Shown: positions 1-7,211, numbered from the stretch's first letter. The stretch is 19,287 nt of DNA from Lentisphaerota bacterium (GCA_012514865.1 JAAYZO010000114.1:1-19287), one strand, 5' to 3'. Notes: generated by a model not told the origin, from the sequence alone. A program made the numbers and translations.

Positions 1-34
1 CCCTTCAGGGTGCGTGGTGTGTGGGTTCGCGGTT

Positions 35-126
35 CCGGGGGTCGTGCTGCGCGCGACCCCCGGCTACGATCTGGCACCCCTTCAGGGTGACCAGGTGAGC
101 GCTGACGCGATCTTCGATCAGCCCTG
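35..126 (-). repeat. Dispersed repeat element, left-end copy (with 10-bp-stem hairpin)
   Basis: Positions 42-126 match the reverse complement of 19203-19287 at about 77 of 85 positions, so the same element lies at both window ends in opposite orientation. It begins with a perfect hairpin: CCGGGGGTCG at 35-44 pairs with CGACCCCCGG at 54-63 around a 9-nt loop. The short motif CCCTTCAGGGTG occurs at 1-12 and again at 78-89, so a related unit probably continues beyond the left edge. It looks like a high-copy non-coding repeat of the kind scattered between genes in large environmental genomes. Reading frames through it are low-complexity and show no recognisable protein. The strand given is arbitrary. 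Confidence 0.75.
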
Positions 127-179
127 GCGCCCTGGCAGGGGTGGTGAGGGCAAAATCGGCCCTACTCCGGCAGCGCCTC

Positions 180-208
180 TTGACAAGTACCGCCGCGGGC
201 GATGTTAT
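180..208 (+). promoter_or_regulatory. Sigma70-type promoter of the oxidoreductase gene
   Basis: A perfect TTGACA lies at 180-185, followed by a 17-bp spacer and TGTTAT at 203-208, which matches four of six bases of the -10 consensus. Such AT-leaning hexamers stand out in this very GC-rich sequence. Transcription would start near 215, giving a leader of about 85 nt before the ATG at 300. Promoter identity is inferred from consensus and spacing only. Confidence 0.55.
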
Positions 209-232
209 CAGAAGCCCAAGCCACGCAGCCCC

Positions 233-272
233 GGGCTCCGGCCGTGCGGTCCGGAGAGCCTTCCCGGAGCCC
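233..272 (+). promoter_or_regulatory. Leader with competing hairpins upstream of the oxidoreductase gene
   Basis: GGGCTCCGG at 233-241 is perfectly complementary to CCGGAGCCC at 264-272 (9 bp). It can also pair, with one bulged base, with CCGGAGAGCC at 251-260. The two stems are mutually exclusive. They lie between the predicted transcription start and the ribosome-binding site at 288-292. This could be an attenuator-like or RNA-stability structure, or chance in GC-rich DNA. No known riboswitch class is recognised. Confidence 0.3.
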
Positions 273-299
273 TGGCGAGCGAAGCACGGAGGACGGGAC

Positions 300-1295
300 A
301 TGGCGAAGAAGGTCAAGGTCGGATTCATCGGATGCGGCGGCATCGCAGGCTACCACTTCGGGCACTTCGAGAAGCTGACGGACCGGGCTCAGGTGACGGC
401 CGTCTGCGACCTCGTCGACGAGCGCGTCAAGAAGACCGCCGACCGCTTCAAGGCGACCCCGTACGCCGACTGGCGTGAGATGCTCGCCAAGGAGAAGCTC
501 GACGCGGTCTACGTCTGCGTCGAGCCCTGCGCGCACGAGAAGAAGGGCACTGGCGGCATGGAGCTGGCGGCCATCGAGAAGGGCTGCCACCTCTTCGTCG
601 AGAAGCCCGTGGCGATGAGCATGGCCTACGCCAAGAAGGTCCAGGCGGGCCTGAAGAAGAACAAGCTGATCAACGCCGCCGGGTTCCAGGACCGCTACCA
701 GGACATCGCCCCGCGCATGAAGGGCTGGCTGGCCACCAAGGACGTCGCCTTCTTCAACGGCTACTGGGTCGGCGGCATGCCCGGCGTGTGGTGGTGGCGC
801 CGGCGTGAGACTTCCGGCGGCCAGGCGGTCGAGCAGACCATCCACATCTTCGACATGGCGCGCTACCTCTTCGGCGAGGTCACCGCGGTGCAGGCCTTCG
901 GCCGGCGCGGCGTCATCCGCGACGTCGAGAACTACGACACCGAAGACGCCTCGGCCGTGAACCTGCAGTTCGCCAACGGCGTCATCGGGACCATCTACAG
1001 CGGCTGCTTCACCAAGTGCGGCGGCAAGTGCGGCATCGACATCTACTGCAAGGACGCGCGCCTGGACTACACCGAGCGCGTCGGCTTCAAGGCGATCGAG
1101 CCGAACCTGACCATCGAGATGAAGACCGGCAACGACTACGGCCAGGAAGAGGACGACACCTTCATCGACGCCATCCTCGACGGCGACCAGAGCCTCGTGC
1201 TCTCGCCCTACAGCGAGGCGGTGCGCGATCTGCAGGTCGTCCTGGCTGCCAATGAGTCCATGGACAACGGCGGCAAGGTCGTCGCCCTGAAGTGA
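300..1295 (+). CDS. Gfo/Idh/MocA family NAD(P)-dependent oxidoreductase
   Basis: Predicted cytoplasmic sugar or cyclitol dehydrogenase of 331 residues, a usual length for the family. The N-terminal Rossmann fold has the dinucleotide loop GCGGIAG at residues 11-17, and the hallmark EKP motif lies at 101-103 (HLFVEKPVAMSM). In the C-terminal domain, H182 and D185 (EQTIHIFDMARYLFGE) sit where the family keeps its catalytic His/Asp pair. The ATG at 300 is chosen because GGAGG at 288-292 precedes it by 7 nt; the frame is open upstream to 141, but that extension is low-complexity and overlaps the promoter. A hairpin at 1303-1332 follows the stop. The protein is unusually lysine-rich (all AAG) compared with its arginine-rich neighbours, which may reflect expression level or origin. 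Family is secure; substrate is unknown. In comparable genomes such genes often act in sugar catabolism. Confidence 0.93.
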   Translation: MAKKVKVGFIGCGGIAGYHFGHFEKLTDRAQVTAVCDLVDERVKKTADRFKATPYADWREMLAKEKLDAVYVCVEPCAHEKKGTGGMELAAIEKGCHLFVEKPVAMSMAYAKKVQAGLKKNKLINAAGFQDRYQDIAPRMKGWLATKDVAFFNGYWVGGMPGVWWWRRRETSGGQAVEQTIHIFDMARYLFGEVTAVQAFGRRGVIRDVENYDTEDASAVNLQFANGVIGTIYSGCFTKCGGKCGIDIYCKDARLDYTERVGFKAIEPNLTIEMKTGNDYGQEEDDTFIDAILDGDQSLVLSPYSEAVRDLQVVLAANESMDNGGKVVALK

Positions 1296-1302
1296 GCCCC
1301 AT

Positions 1303-1332
1303 CGACGCCCAGGCCCACGGGCCGGGGCGTCG
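1303..1332 (+). terminator. Strong hairpin after the oxidoreductase gene (possible terminator)
   Basis: CGACGCCC at 1303-1310 pairs perfectly with GGGCGTCG at 1325-1332. An inner GGCCC/GGGCC stem (1312-1316 with 1319-1323) extends the helix. It starts 8 bp after the stop at 1295. No T tract follows, so it may act as a terminator only with help, or as a 3'-end stabiliser. Confidence 0.45.
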
Positions 1333-1427
1333 GCGCGAACCAACACCGGCGGGAGATCGGCGGCAGAGCCACCTACCGGCGTAGAACGCCGGATAGGGCA
1401 TGGCGGAACGTCCCTCGCGGCGCGTCC

Positions 1428-1469
1428 TGGAGCGCGAGTGTCCACAGACGCGAACGCGTCCACGAGCCG
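1428..1469 (+). repeat. 42-bp direct repeat, copy 1
   Basis: Identical over 42 bp to 1545-1586 and matching 36 of 42 positions at 2834-2875. The unit starts TGGAGCGCGAG and contains a short dyad, GACGCG-AA-CGCGTC. Spacing to copy 2 is 117 bp start to start. It looks like a dispersed intergenic repeat. No protein or known element is associated with it. Confidence 0.8.
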
Positions 1470-1544
1470 TGTTGGGCGTCGGATTGCGAGTACGGCTCCA
1501 GAGGCTTGTCGCCCTCCACGGGCCCTTGGACCGGGCACCACGTC

Positions 1545-1586
1545 TGGAGCGCGAGTGTCCACAGACGCGAACGCGTCCACGAGCCG
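1545..1586 (+). repeat. 42-bp direct repeat, copy 2
   Basis: Perfect duplicate of 1428-1469. The flanking bases differ on the downstream side (TGTTGG after copy 1, CAACCG after copy 2), so the duplication boundary is well defined at the right end. The upstream flanks are similar (CGTCC and CGTC). Confidence 0.8.
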
Positions 1587-1618
1587 CAACCGCGTCGACT
1601 GCACTGTACTCCTATGTG

Positions 1619-2686
1619 TCAGGCGGGGCGGGACGCGCCCGGTGACAGGCGGTCCCTTATCGTCGCGATGAAGCGCCGCAGTTGCGGCGCCACTGCCTGG
1701 AACGACACCCTCTCGCGAGCCCGCGCCTGCGACGCCTCGACGCAGTGTCGGCGCCAGGCCTCATCGCGGCACAGCCGGGTGACTGCCTCGAGGCAGCGCG
1801 CCCCCTCGGCGGCCCCGGCGGAGAACTCCGGGAAGGCGATCGACTCGATCTCGCCATTGCCGCCGACGCAGGGCAGCCGGCAGAGCAGGGCGTCGCCGGC
1901 GACCTGTCCGGGCACTGTACTCTGGTCCATCTGGAAGACAGCCTTGTGACTGGCCATCTCGCGCAGGTAGTCGGCGTAGGGCCGGCGGCCGCGGAGGACG
2001 CGCAGGGCGCCGTCGGGGTAGCCCAGCGAGCGCAGGAGCCAGTCGCCGCGGAAGCCGTCGGTGTTGATGACGGTCACCGGCTCGCCCGTGCTCGCCGCGA
2101 CCTGGCGCAGGAGGACCAGGCTGAGGAGGTGGTTCCGGGTGGGGTTGAAGAACTCGCGGGTGCCGACGAAGATGCCGTGGTGGCTGCCGTCAGGCCGTGA
2201 GAAGTCCCAGCGCGGGTCGTCGACGGGGTAGGGAGTCGGGATGGCGGCGACCGGCGCGGCGGTGAGGGCCGCGTAGACCGGCGCCAGAGCCCGCGTCGGG
2301 CTCAGGCAGCCATCGGCGAGGGCGAGGACCTCGCGCATGGCACGGAGACGCCGCGGCGTGCCGATCCGCTCGAGGATCTGCTGGAAGCCGGTCTCCTTGA
2401 AGGCCACCAGGACCGCCCGGCCGGAGGCCTTCAGGCGCCGCAGCAGCCGCAGGTTCAGACCGAGGTGGCGGCTCAGGAGCAGCAGGACCACGTCGTCGTC
2501 CGCGCCGAGCGTCTCCAGGCCGCGGTGGAAGGACCCGCCGAGGCAGGCGGCGTAGGCGTGGTAGTTGATCGGCGGGTGGCCGCCGCGGTCGACCGCACCG
2601 GCGCCGTCGTCAAAACGCTCGTGGCGGTCGCTGCCGGTGGCGCAGAGCACCGCCAGCCTGAGTTCAGATTCGAGGCGGTCGTTCAT
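1619..2686 (-). CDS. Putative GT-B-fold glycosyltransferase
   Basis: A 355-residue soluble protein with no signal peptide or membrane helix. The first half is acidic and Rossmann-like, with hydrophobic strands at about residues 64-71 (DDVVLLLL) and 90-95 (RAVLVAF). The second half shows the pattern of the GT-B sugar-nucleotide domain: a strand-loop IFVGTREFF at 172-180, then PGQVAGDALLCRLPCVGG at 259-276, where GT-B enzymes carry the P...V.GDAL..G.P segment that binds the donor. The ATG is supported by AAGGA about 10 nt upstream on the minus strand (2697-2701). It stands alone between two repeat islands and is convergent with the oxidoreductase gene, so context says little. The fold assignment rests on motif style and not on a named family; donor, acceptor and even catalytic activity are unknown. 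Confidence 0.6.
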   Translation of the reverse strand: MNDRLESELRLAVLCATGSDRHERFDDGAGAVDRGGHPPINYHAYAACLGGSFHRGLETLGADDDVVLLLLSRHLGLNLRLLRRLKASGRAVLVAFKETGFQQILERIGTPRRLRAMREVLALADGCLSPTRALAPVYAALTAAPVAAIPTPYPVDDPRWDFSRPDGSHHGIFVGTREFFNPTRNHLLSLVLLRQVAASTGEPVTVINTDGFRGDWLLRSLGYPDGALRVLRGRRPYADYLREMASHKAVFQMDQSTVPGQVAGDALLCRLPCVGGNGEIESIAFPEFSAGAAEGARCLEAVTRLCRDEAWRRHCVEASQARARERVSFQAVAPQLRRFIATIRDRLSPGASRPA

Positions 2687-2833
2687 CCGATCGGCATCCT
2701 TGACCGAGGCCCGCCGCAGTCCCCACGGCGTATCAGACCCTCAACATAGCCCCATGACGCCCGGATGCCGCGCGGCCTGTCGGTCGCGCCAGCCGAGCGC
2801 GACCACGGCCGAGACGTCGCGCCCCAGGTGTGA

Positions 2834-2875
2834 TGGAGGGCGAGCGGCCACAGACGCGCATGCGTCCGCGAGCCG
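2834..2875 (+). repeat. 42-bp repeat, divergent copy 3
   Basis: Matches the copies at 1428-1469 and 1545-1586 at 36 of 42 positions without gaps, in the same orientation. The central dyad is kept, with changed bases in the middle (GACGCG-CA-TGCGTC). This pattern argues for a dispersed family more than a simple local duplication. Confidence 0.65.
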
Positions 2876-2941
2876 GGGCGGCATCACCTGTGCCGGCCCC
2901 ACCGGCCCGGCCGGCGCGGCGGCAAAGACCCGGCGCCACTC

Positions 2942-2986
2942 TGTCCACCTTGTCCACCCCGTCCATGCTGTCCACCCCGTCCATGC
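2942..2986 (+). repeat. 9-bp minisatellite, five units
   Basis: Five head-to-tail 9-bp units: TGTCCACCT, TGTCCACCC, CGTCCATGC, TGTCCACCC, CGTCCATGC. The 18-bp pair of units at 2951-2968 is repeated exactly at 2969-2986, indicating slippage in steps of two units. It ends 108 bp before the metallophosphoesterase start. It is non-coding as far as can be seen. Confidence 0.8.
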
Positions 2987-3094
2987 GGCTGCGTGTGACG
3001 CGGGTTGGCGGCGTGGTGTGCCCGGCGCTACGTTGACGCGGCCGGGCGGTCGTCGTGGGTGGCGGCCGCGGCCGGTGGGCATGGAGGCCGTGTG

Positions 3095-4240
3095 ATGGGC
3101 ATTGGGTCTGGCGGCGCGCGTGCGGTGGTTCGGGTGGCGGTGTTTGCGATGGCTGTCGCGGCGATGGCTCTGCCAGCGTCCTCCGCTGTCGCGGCCGAGC
3201 CCTACTCCTTCGTGGTCTTTGGTGACAACCAGTTCGCCACCGCCAGCCCGACCTCGGGTGTGCCCGAGCGCATGGCCCTGCCGAAGGTCGTCCTGGCACT
3301 TCAGCCGGCCTTCGTGCTGCACACCGGCGACCTCATGGACCACGGCTACGACGAGGGCGCCTACGAGCGTTTCGCCGAGTATTATCAGGACATGCTTGCG
3401 GCGGTGCCGTTCTTTCCGACCATGGGCAACCACGACGCCGGCAAGGGCATCCACAACTACGCGGCCTTCCTCGAGAAGCAGCTCCGTGAGCGCAATCCGT
3501 CCGCCTGGGGACCGACCTGGGACCGGGAGGTCGTCGTGCGTTTCCGTGACGACCCGACCGAGTATCCGACCAGTTTTCAGGACCCCGGCGTGGCGGCGGC
3601 ACGGCGGCTGGTGCCGAGCGGGGTGTCGTTCAAGACCTACTACAGCGCCCGCATCAGGAACCTCTGCCTCATCTCGTTCGAGCAGGGCACCCGCTGGTGG
3701 GCGAACACGCCCCTGGGCTGGCTGGAGGAGACCCTGCGCCAGGCGCAGGCTGACCCGGCGGTCGAGCACATCGTGGTGATCATGCATCACCCGATGTACT
3801 CCAGCACCATGCGCGACGACCCGCCTGACCCCGCCAAGCCCGCCGGCGGCGAGTGCATCCGGCCGGTGCGGCGGCTCTACGAAGACCTCTTCCGGACCTA
3901 TGACGTCACCCTGGTGTTCAGTGGCCATGCCCACCTCTACGACCGCTTCTATGTCCCGGATGACGACCGACCGACCCGCGCCGATCCGCCCCCGGTATCC
4001 TACCCCCACGACGGGCGCGGCATCCACTACGTCGTCACCGGCGGTGGCGGCGGGCCGCTGAACCGCGGCACCTGGCGTGAGGAGTCGAGCTGGGCCTTTT
4101 CGCAGCGCCGTCTCTGTGCCTACCACGTCACCGAGGTCCAGGTCGACGGCCGCGCCCTGCGGGTGCGCGTGCATCAGGTCGAGGGCAGCGCCGACGCGCC
4201 CCGACACAGCCTCTTCGACGAGTTCACCATCGTGCCCTGA
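3095..4240 (+). CDS. Secreted metallophosphoesterase (calcineurin-like)
   Basis: Predicted exported phosphoesterase of 381 residues. The N-terminus has a basic start, a hydrophobic core at about residues 11-28 and a likely signal-peptidase site near AVAA at 31-34. The binuclear-metal motifs appear in order: GDNQ at 43-46, HTGDLMDHG at 76-84, GNHD at 111-114, MHHP at 230-233 and SGHAHLYDR at 276-284. The first block has Gln where the classical D-x-H has His, which resembles purple-acid-phosphatase-like members more than cyclic-nucleotide phosphodiesterases. The ATG at 3095 is preferred over the TTG at 3005 because GGAGG at 3083-3087 lies 7 nt upstream and the signal peptide then sits at the N-terminus. 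The glycosidase-like gene follows after 54 bp, probably co-transcribed. The natural phosphoester is unknown. Confidence 0.9.
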   Translation: MGIGSGGARAVVRVAVFAMAVAAMALPASSAVAAEPYSFVVFGDNQFATASPTSGVPERMALPKVVLALQPAFVLHTGDLMDHGYDEGAYERFAEYYQDMLAAVPFFPTMGNHDAGKGIHNYAAFLEKQLRERNPSAWGPTWDREVVVRFRDDPTEYPTSFQDPGVAAARRLVPSGVSFKTYYSARIRNLCLISFEQGTRWWANTPLGWLEETLRQAQADPAVEHIVVIMHHPMYSSTMRDDPPDPAKPAGGECIRPVRRLYEDLFRTYDVTLVFSGHAHLYDRFYVPDDDRPTRADPPPVSYPHDGRGIHYVVTGGGGGPLNRGTWREESSWAFSQRRLCAYHVTEVQVDGRALRVRVHQVEGSADAPRHSLFDEFTIVP

Positions 4241-4294
4241 GGATTCGCAGGCCGGCCGCGTCTGACCGGCTCACCCTATGGGAAGGCCCCGCGC

Positions 4295-7171
4295 ATGGAT
4301 CTCCACGATCTGCCTCCGCAGCCGTCCGATTCGACGTGGCGTTTCATCGACGAACTCAAGGCGCCCCTGTGGCGCGACCACGGCTGGCCGCCGCGCTCAC
4401 CGCGGGAGGGCGAGGCTGACCTGCGCGGCGGCTTCCGGGTCGAGGCGGGGCTGCCCGACCCCGACGGCCTCCTGGAGACGGCCTACGCCGACCTGGCGGC
4501 CTTCGCGCGTGCCGGCGGCCTGCCGGCCGCGGGCGCCTTCCCGTTGCGGCTGCGCCCGGCGGACCTTCCCGAGGAGGCCTTCCGCGTCACGGTAACGCCC
4601 TCCGGCGCGACGCTGGAGGCCGGCGACCTGGAGGGCGCGCGCCGGGCGCTGTTCTGGGTGGAGGACGCCATGCGTCGTGCCTGTGGGCCCTTCCTGCCGC
4701 TGGGCACCACCGAGCGTCGGCCCTTCGTGCGGCGGCGCATCTCCCGCTGCTTCTTCGGCCCGATCAAGCGGCCGCCGCGTCTGCGTGACGAGCTGATGGA
4801 CGACCAGGACTACTACCCCGAGAACTACCTCAACCGCCTGGCCCACGAGGGCGTCAACGGCCTCTGGCTGACCGTCGAGTTCCGCGATCTCTGCCGCACC
4901 TCGATCACGCCCGGGTACGGGGCGCAGGCCGAGCGGCGTCTGGCCAAGCTGCGGCGGACGGTCGACGTCTGCCGGCGCTACGGCATCCGCACCTACGTCT
5001 TCTGCATCGAGCCACGCGCCTGGACGCAGGAGGACGCCGCCATCCTGGAGCGGCATCCCGAGCTGGGCCGCGGCGGCTCGTCGTATGACAGCCGGAAGCT
5101 GTTCTGTCCCTTCTCGGAGGCGGCGCGGCAGTACCTCACCGAGGCGGTCGGGGGGCTCTTCCGGGCGGTGCCGCACCTCGGCGGCCTGATCAACATCTCG
5201 CATGGCGAGCGTGCGACGACCTGCCTGAGCAGCCTCTCGGCGATCGGCGATGGCCGCCTGCAGTGCCCGGTCTGCTCGAAGAAGCAGCCCTGGGAGATCC
5301 TGCATGCCACCCTCGAGCCGATGGCCGAGGCCATGCACGCCGTGGCGCCGACGGCCGACCTGATCAGTTGGCTGTACATGCCGCAGCCGCAGGGGCCGGT
5401 CCGCTCGGCCCTGGCCGACTGGGTCTACGACATACCGGCACATACCCCGCCCGGCGTCATCCTGCAGTTCAACTTCGAGTCGGGCGTGCGCCGCACGGTC
5501 TTCGGCCGCGAGCTGATCGGCGGCGACTACTGGCTCTCCAATCCGGGGCCGAGCGACCGTTTCGAGCGCATCGCCACGACCGCCCGCGAGCATGGCACGC
5601 CGGTCTCGGCCAAGATCCAGACGGGCTGCTCGCACGAGGTCGCCAGCATCCCCTTCGTGCCGATCCCGGGGATGATCCACCGTAAGTTCGCCGCCATGCG
5701 CCGCCTGGGCGTCTCGGCCAGTATGCTCTGCTGGTATTTCGGGAACTACCCGGGGGCGATGAACCGCGCCGCCGGCGAGCTGTCCTTCGAGCCCTTCCCG
5801 GAGTCCGAGGACGACTTCCTGCTCTACCTGGCGCGACCCGACTGGGGCGCCGACGCCGCGGCGGTCGCCGCGGCCTGGAAGGAGCTCGCCGCGGGCTACG
5901 AGCACTACCCGCTGACCAATCTCTTCCAGTACTACGGCCCGATGCACGACGGCCCGGTGTGGCCGCTGCACCTGCGCCCGCAGGACGCGCCGCTGTCGCC
6001 GTCGTGGCTTCTGGCCTCGACCCAGACACGCCTGCCCTGGCCGCCGAGCGGCGACCGCGTCGGGGAGGCCTTCGGCGAGTGCCTGACGCTCTCCGAGGTC
6101 GTCGAGCTCTGCCGGCGCATCTCGAGCGCATGGGACCGCGGCACCGCCATGCTCACCGCCCTGGCGCCGCACTGGCAGGGGAACCGCGACCGGCTCCTGG
6201 ATATCGGCCTGACCGAGGCCCTGGCCATCCAGTTTCGCAGCGGCTACCACATCCTGCGCTTCTATGAGCTGCGCGAACGGCTCTTCCGTCTGGACGACAG
6301 CCGCACCGGGGCGCCCCTGCTCGAGGAGATGGCCGACCTCCTGCGGCGCGAGCTGGCCGGCGGCGAGCGCCTGGTGGAACTCTGCGAGGCCGACTCGCGC
6401 CTCGGCTTCCACAGCGAGGCGGAGGGCTACAAGTACTTCCCCGACAAGATCCGCTGGCGCCTCGGCCAGGTGCGCGGTGTGCTCGAGCGCGACGTCCCGG
6501 CGGTGGCCGCGGCCCTGCGCCGCGGCGAGGCGCTCTTCCCCGAGTACACCGGTCGTGCCCCGGCGGGCGCGGTGGCGCCGACGCGGCCCTGGGCCGTGAT
6601 GGCGGGTCTCTGGGACGACCCGGCGCGGCCGTGGCCTGCTGACGGCCCCCAGGCGGCCTGCCGAGAGGGCGCCGCCGACGCCGCGGCCTGGTCGACGGCG
6701 TGGTTCGCCTGCCTGCGTCCGGATGGCCTCTACGTCGCCTTCTCATGCCGCGAGGGCGCGTCGCCGGCGCCGGCGGCGGCGACGGCGGCGGCCGGCACGG
6801 CCGGCACGGCCGCCTTCTCGATCGACGCCTGGCGGAGCCTGCCGGCGGTCGCCGTGCGCGTCGAGCCGCGGCGGCTCTGGCCGAGCCTGTGGTTCGCCGC
6901 CGCGGCCGGCGGCGGCGTCTCGCGCAGTATCTCCGGGAGCCCGGAGGCCCGCGTCGCCCGCGTTGAGCACGGCTGGCAGGGCGTCCTGCGCGTGCCTCGA
7001 GACCTCCTCGGCGCGCGCTGGCGCGAGGACGACCCGCTGCGCCTCGACGTGCAGCGCAGCGTCCCCGGCGTCGGCGTGCTGACCTGGATGGCCCAGCACC
7101 CGCAGACGCCACGCCTCTGCCTGGGCTCGGAGAACCCCGCCGACCTGGGCTGGGTCCTGCCGTCGGAGTGA
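4295..7171 (+). CDS. Large glycosidase-like protein (GH20/GH67-like barrel, C-terminal CBM9-like domain)
   Basis: A 958-residue protein without a signal peptide, so probably cytoplasmic. Residues about 45-135 resemble the small alpha/beta domain that precedes GH20 and GH67 barrels (GATLEAGDLEGARRALFWVE at 104-123). Residues about 145-560 look like a TIM barrel: YLNRLAHEGVNGLWLTVEFR at 178-197, then INISHGERATTC at 299-310 and CPVC at 324-327. Cysteines 310, 324 and 327 with H303 resemble a small metal site, and a similar Cys cluster occurs in DUF4838/alpha-glucuronidase-like proteins. A helical region follows, then an Ala-rich linker near residues 822-840, and a beta-rich C-terminus resembling the CBM9/DOMON type. 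The start is backed by GGGAAGG at 4280-4286. No catalytic acid is assigned with confidence; activity and substrate are inference. Confidence 0.7.
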   Translation: MDLHDLPPQPSDSTWRFIDELKAPLWRDHGWPPRSPREGEADLRGGFRVEAGLPDPDGLLETAYADLAAFARAGGLPAAGAFPLRLRPADLPEEAFRVTVTPSGATLEAGDLEGARRALFWVEDAMRRACGPFLPLGTTERRPFVRRRISRCFFGPIKRPPRLRDELMDDQDYYPENYLNRLAHEGVNGLWLTVEFRDLCRTSITPGYGAQAERRLAKLRRTVDVCRRYGIRTYVFCIEPRAWTQEDAAILERHPELGRGGSSYDSRKLFCPFSEAARQYLTEAVGGLFRAVPHLGGLINISHGERATTCLSSLSAIGDGRLQCPVCSKKQPWEILHATLEPMAEAMHAVAPTADLISWLYMPQPQGPVRSALADWVYDIPAHTPPGVILQFNFESGVRRTVFGRELIGGDYWLSNPGPSDRFERIATTAREHGTPVSAKIQTGCSHEVASIPFVPIPGMIHRKFAAMRRLGVSASMLCWYFGNYPGAMNRAAGELSFEPFPESEDDFLLYLARPDWGADAAAVAAAWKELAAGYEHYPLTNLFQYYGPMHDGPVWPLHLRPQDAPLSPSWLLASTQTRLPWPPSGDRVGEAFGECLTLSEVVELCRRISSAWDRGTAMLTALAPHWQGNRDRLLDIGLTEALAIQFRSGYHILRFYELRERLFRLDDSRTGAPLLEEMADLLRRELAGGERLVELCEADSRLGFHSEAEGYKYFPDKIRWRLGQVRGVLERDVPAVAAALRRGEALFPEYTGRAPAGAVAPTRPWAVMAGLWDDPARPWPADGPQAACREGAADAAAWSTAWFACLRPDGLYVAFSCREGASPAPAAATAAAGTAGTAAFSIDAWRSLPAVAVRVEPRRLWPSLWFAAAAGGGVSRSISGSPEARVARVEHGWQGVLRVPRDLLGARWREDDPLRLDVQRSVPGVGVLTWMAQHPQTPRLCLGSENPADLGWVLPSE

Positions 7172-7180
7172 CGACACGGC

Positions 7181-7211
7181 GCCGGGGGTCGCGTTCAGCA
7201 CGACCCCCGGC
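7181..7211 (+). repeat. Shared hairpin element, possible terminator of the glycosidase-like gene
   Basis: GCCGGGGGTCG at 7181-7191 pairs perfectly with CGACCCCCGGC at 7201-7211 around a 9-nt loop. The same 10-bp stem with a 9-nt loop is found at 35-63, and its left arm reappears at 19266-19275 at the window end. It begins 10 bp after the stop at 7171 and may end that transcript, though no T tract follows. Confidence 0.65.

Larger units (their letters stand above)
1296..1618. repeat. Repeat island between convergent genes
   Basis: This 323-bp stretch has no credible gene. Besides the hairpin at 1303-1332 it holds a second hairpin at 1372-1397, in which CCTACCGGCG pairs with CGCCGG-A-TAGG (one bulged A, 5-nt loop), and two identical 42-bp direct repeats at 1428-1469 and 1545-1586. 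It separates the oxidoreductase gene from the convergent glycosyltransferase gene, so transcripts from both sides end here. Confidence 0.6.
2687..3094. repeat. Repeat island between divergent genes
   Basis: This 408-bp stretch separates the divergently read glycosyltransferase and metallophosphoesterase genes. It contains the third, divergent copy of the 42-bp repeat (2834-2875) and a 9-bp minisatellite (2942-2986). Promoters for both genes should lie here, but no convincing -35/-10 pair was seen. Reading frames crossing it are low-complexity and are not supported as genes. Confidence 0.55.

Noticed and set aside
1428..1586. Two identical 42-bp repeats as a mini CRISPR array
   Set aside because: Only two units with a 75-bp gap, an unusual repeat length, no cas genes, and a divergent third copy more than 1 kb away.
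162..1604. 480-codon open frame antisense to the oxidoreductase gene
   Set aside because: Composition is Ala/Arg/Asp-rich without motifs and it mirrors codon bias of the real gene; it also runs through intergenic repeats.
3005..3094. Upstream TTG start for the secreted phosphoesterase
   Set aside because: It would bury the signal peptide 30 residues inside the protein, whereas the ATG at 3095 has a well-spaced GGAGG.
4397..6412. 671-codon antisense open frame in the glycosidase-like gene
   Set aside because: High-GC shadow frame with repetitive composition and no domain; the sense frame has a good ribosome-binding site and structured motifs.
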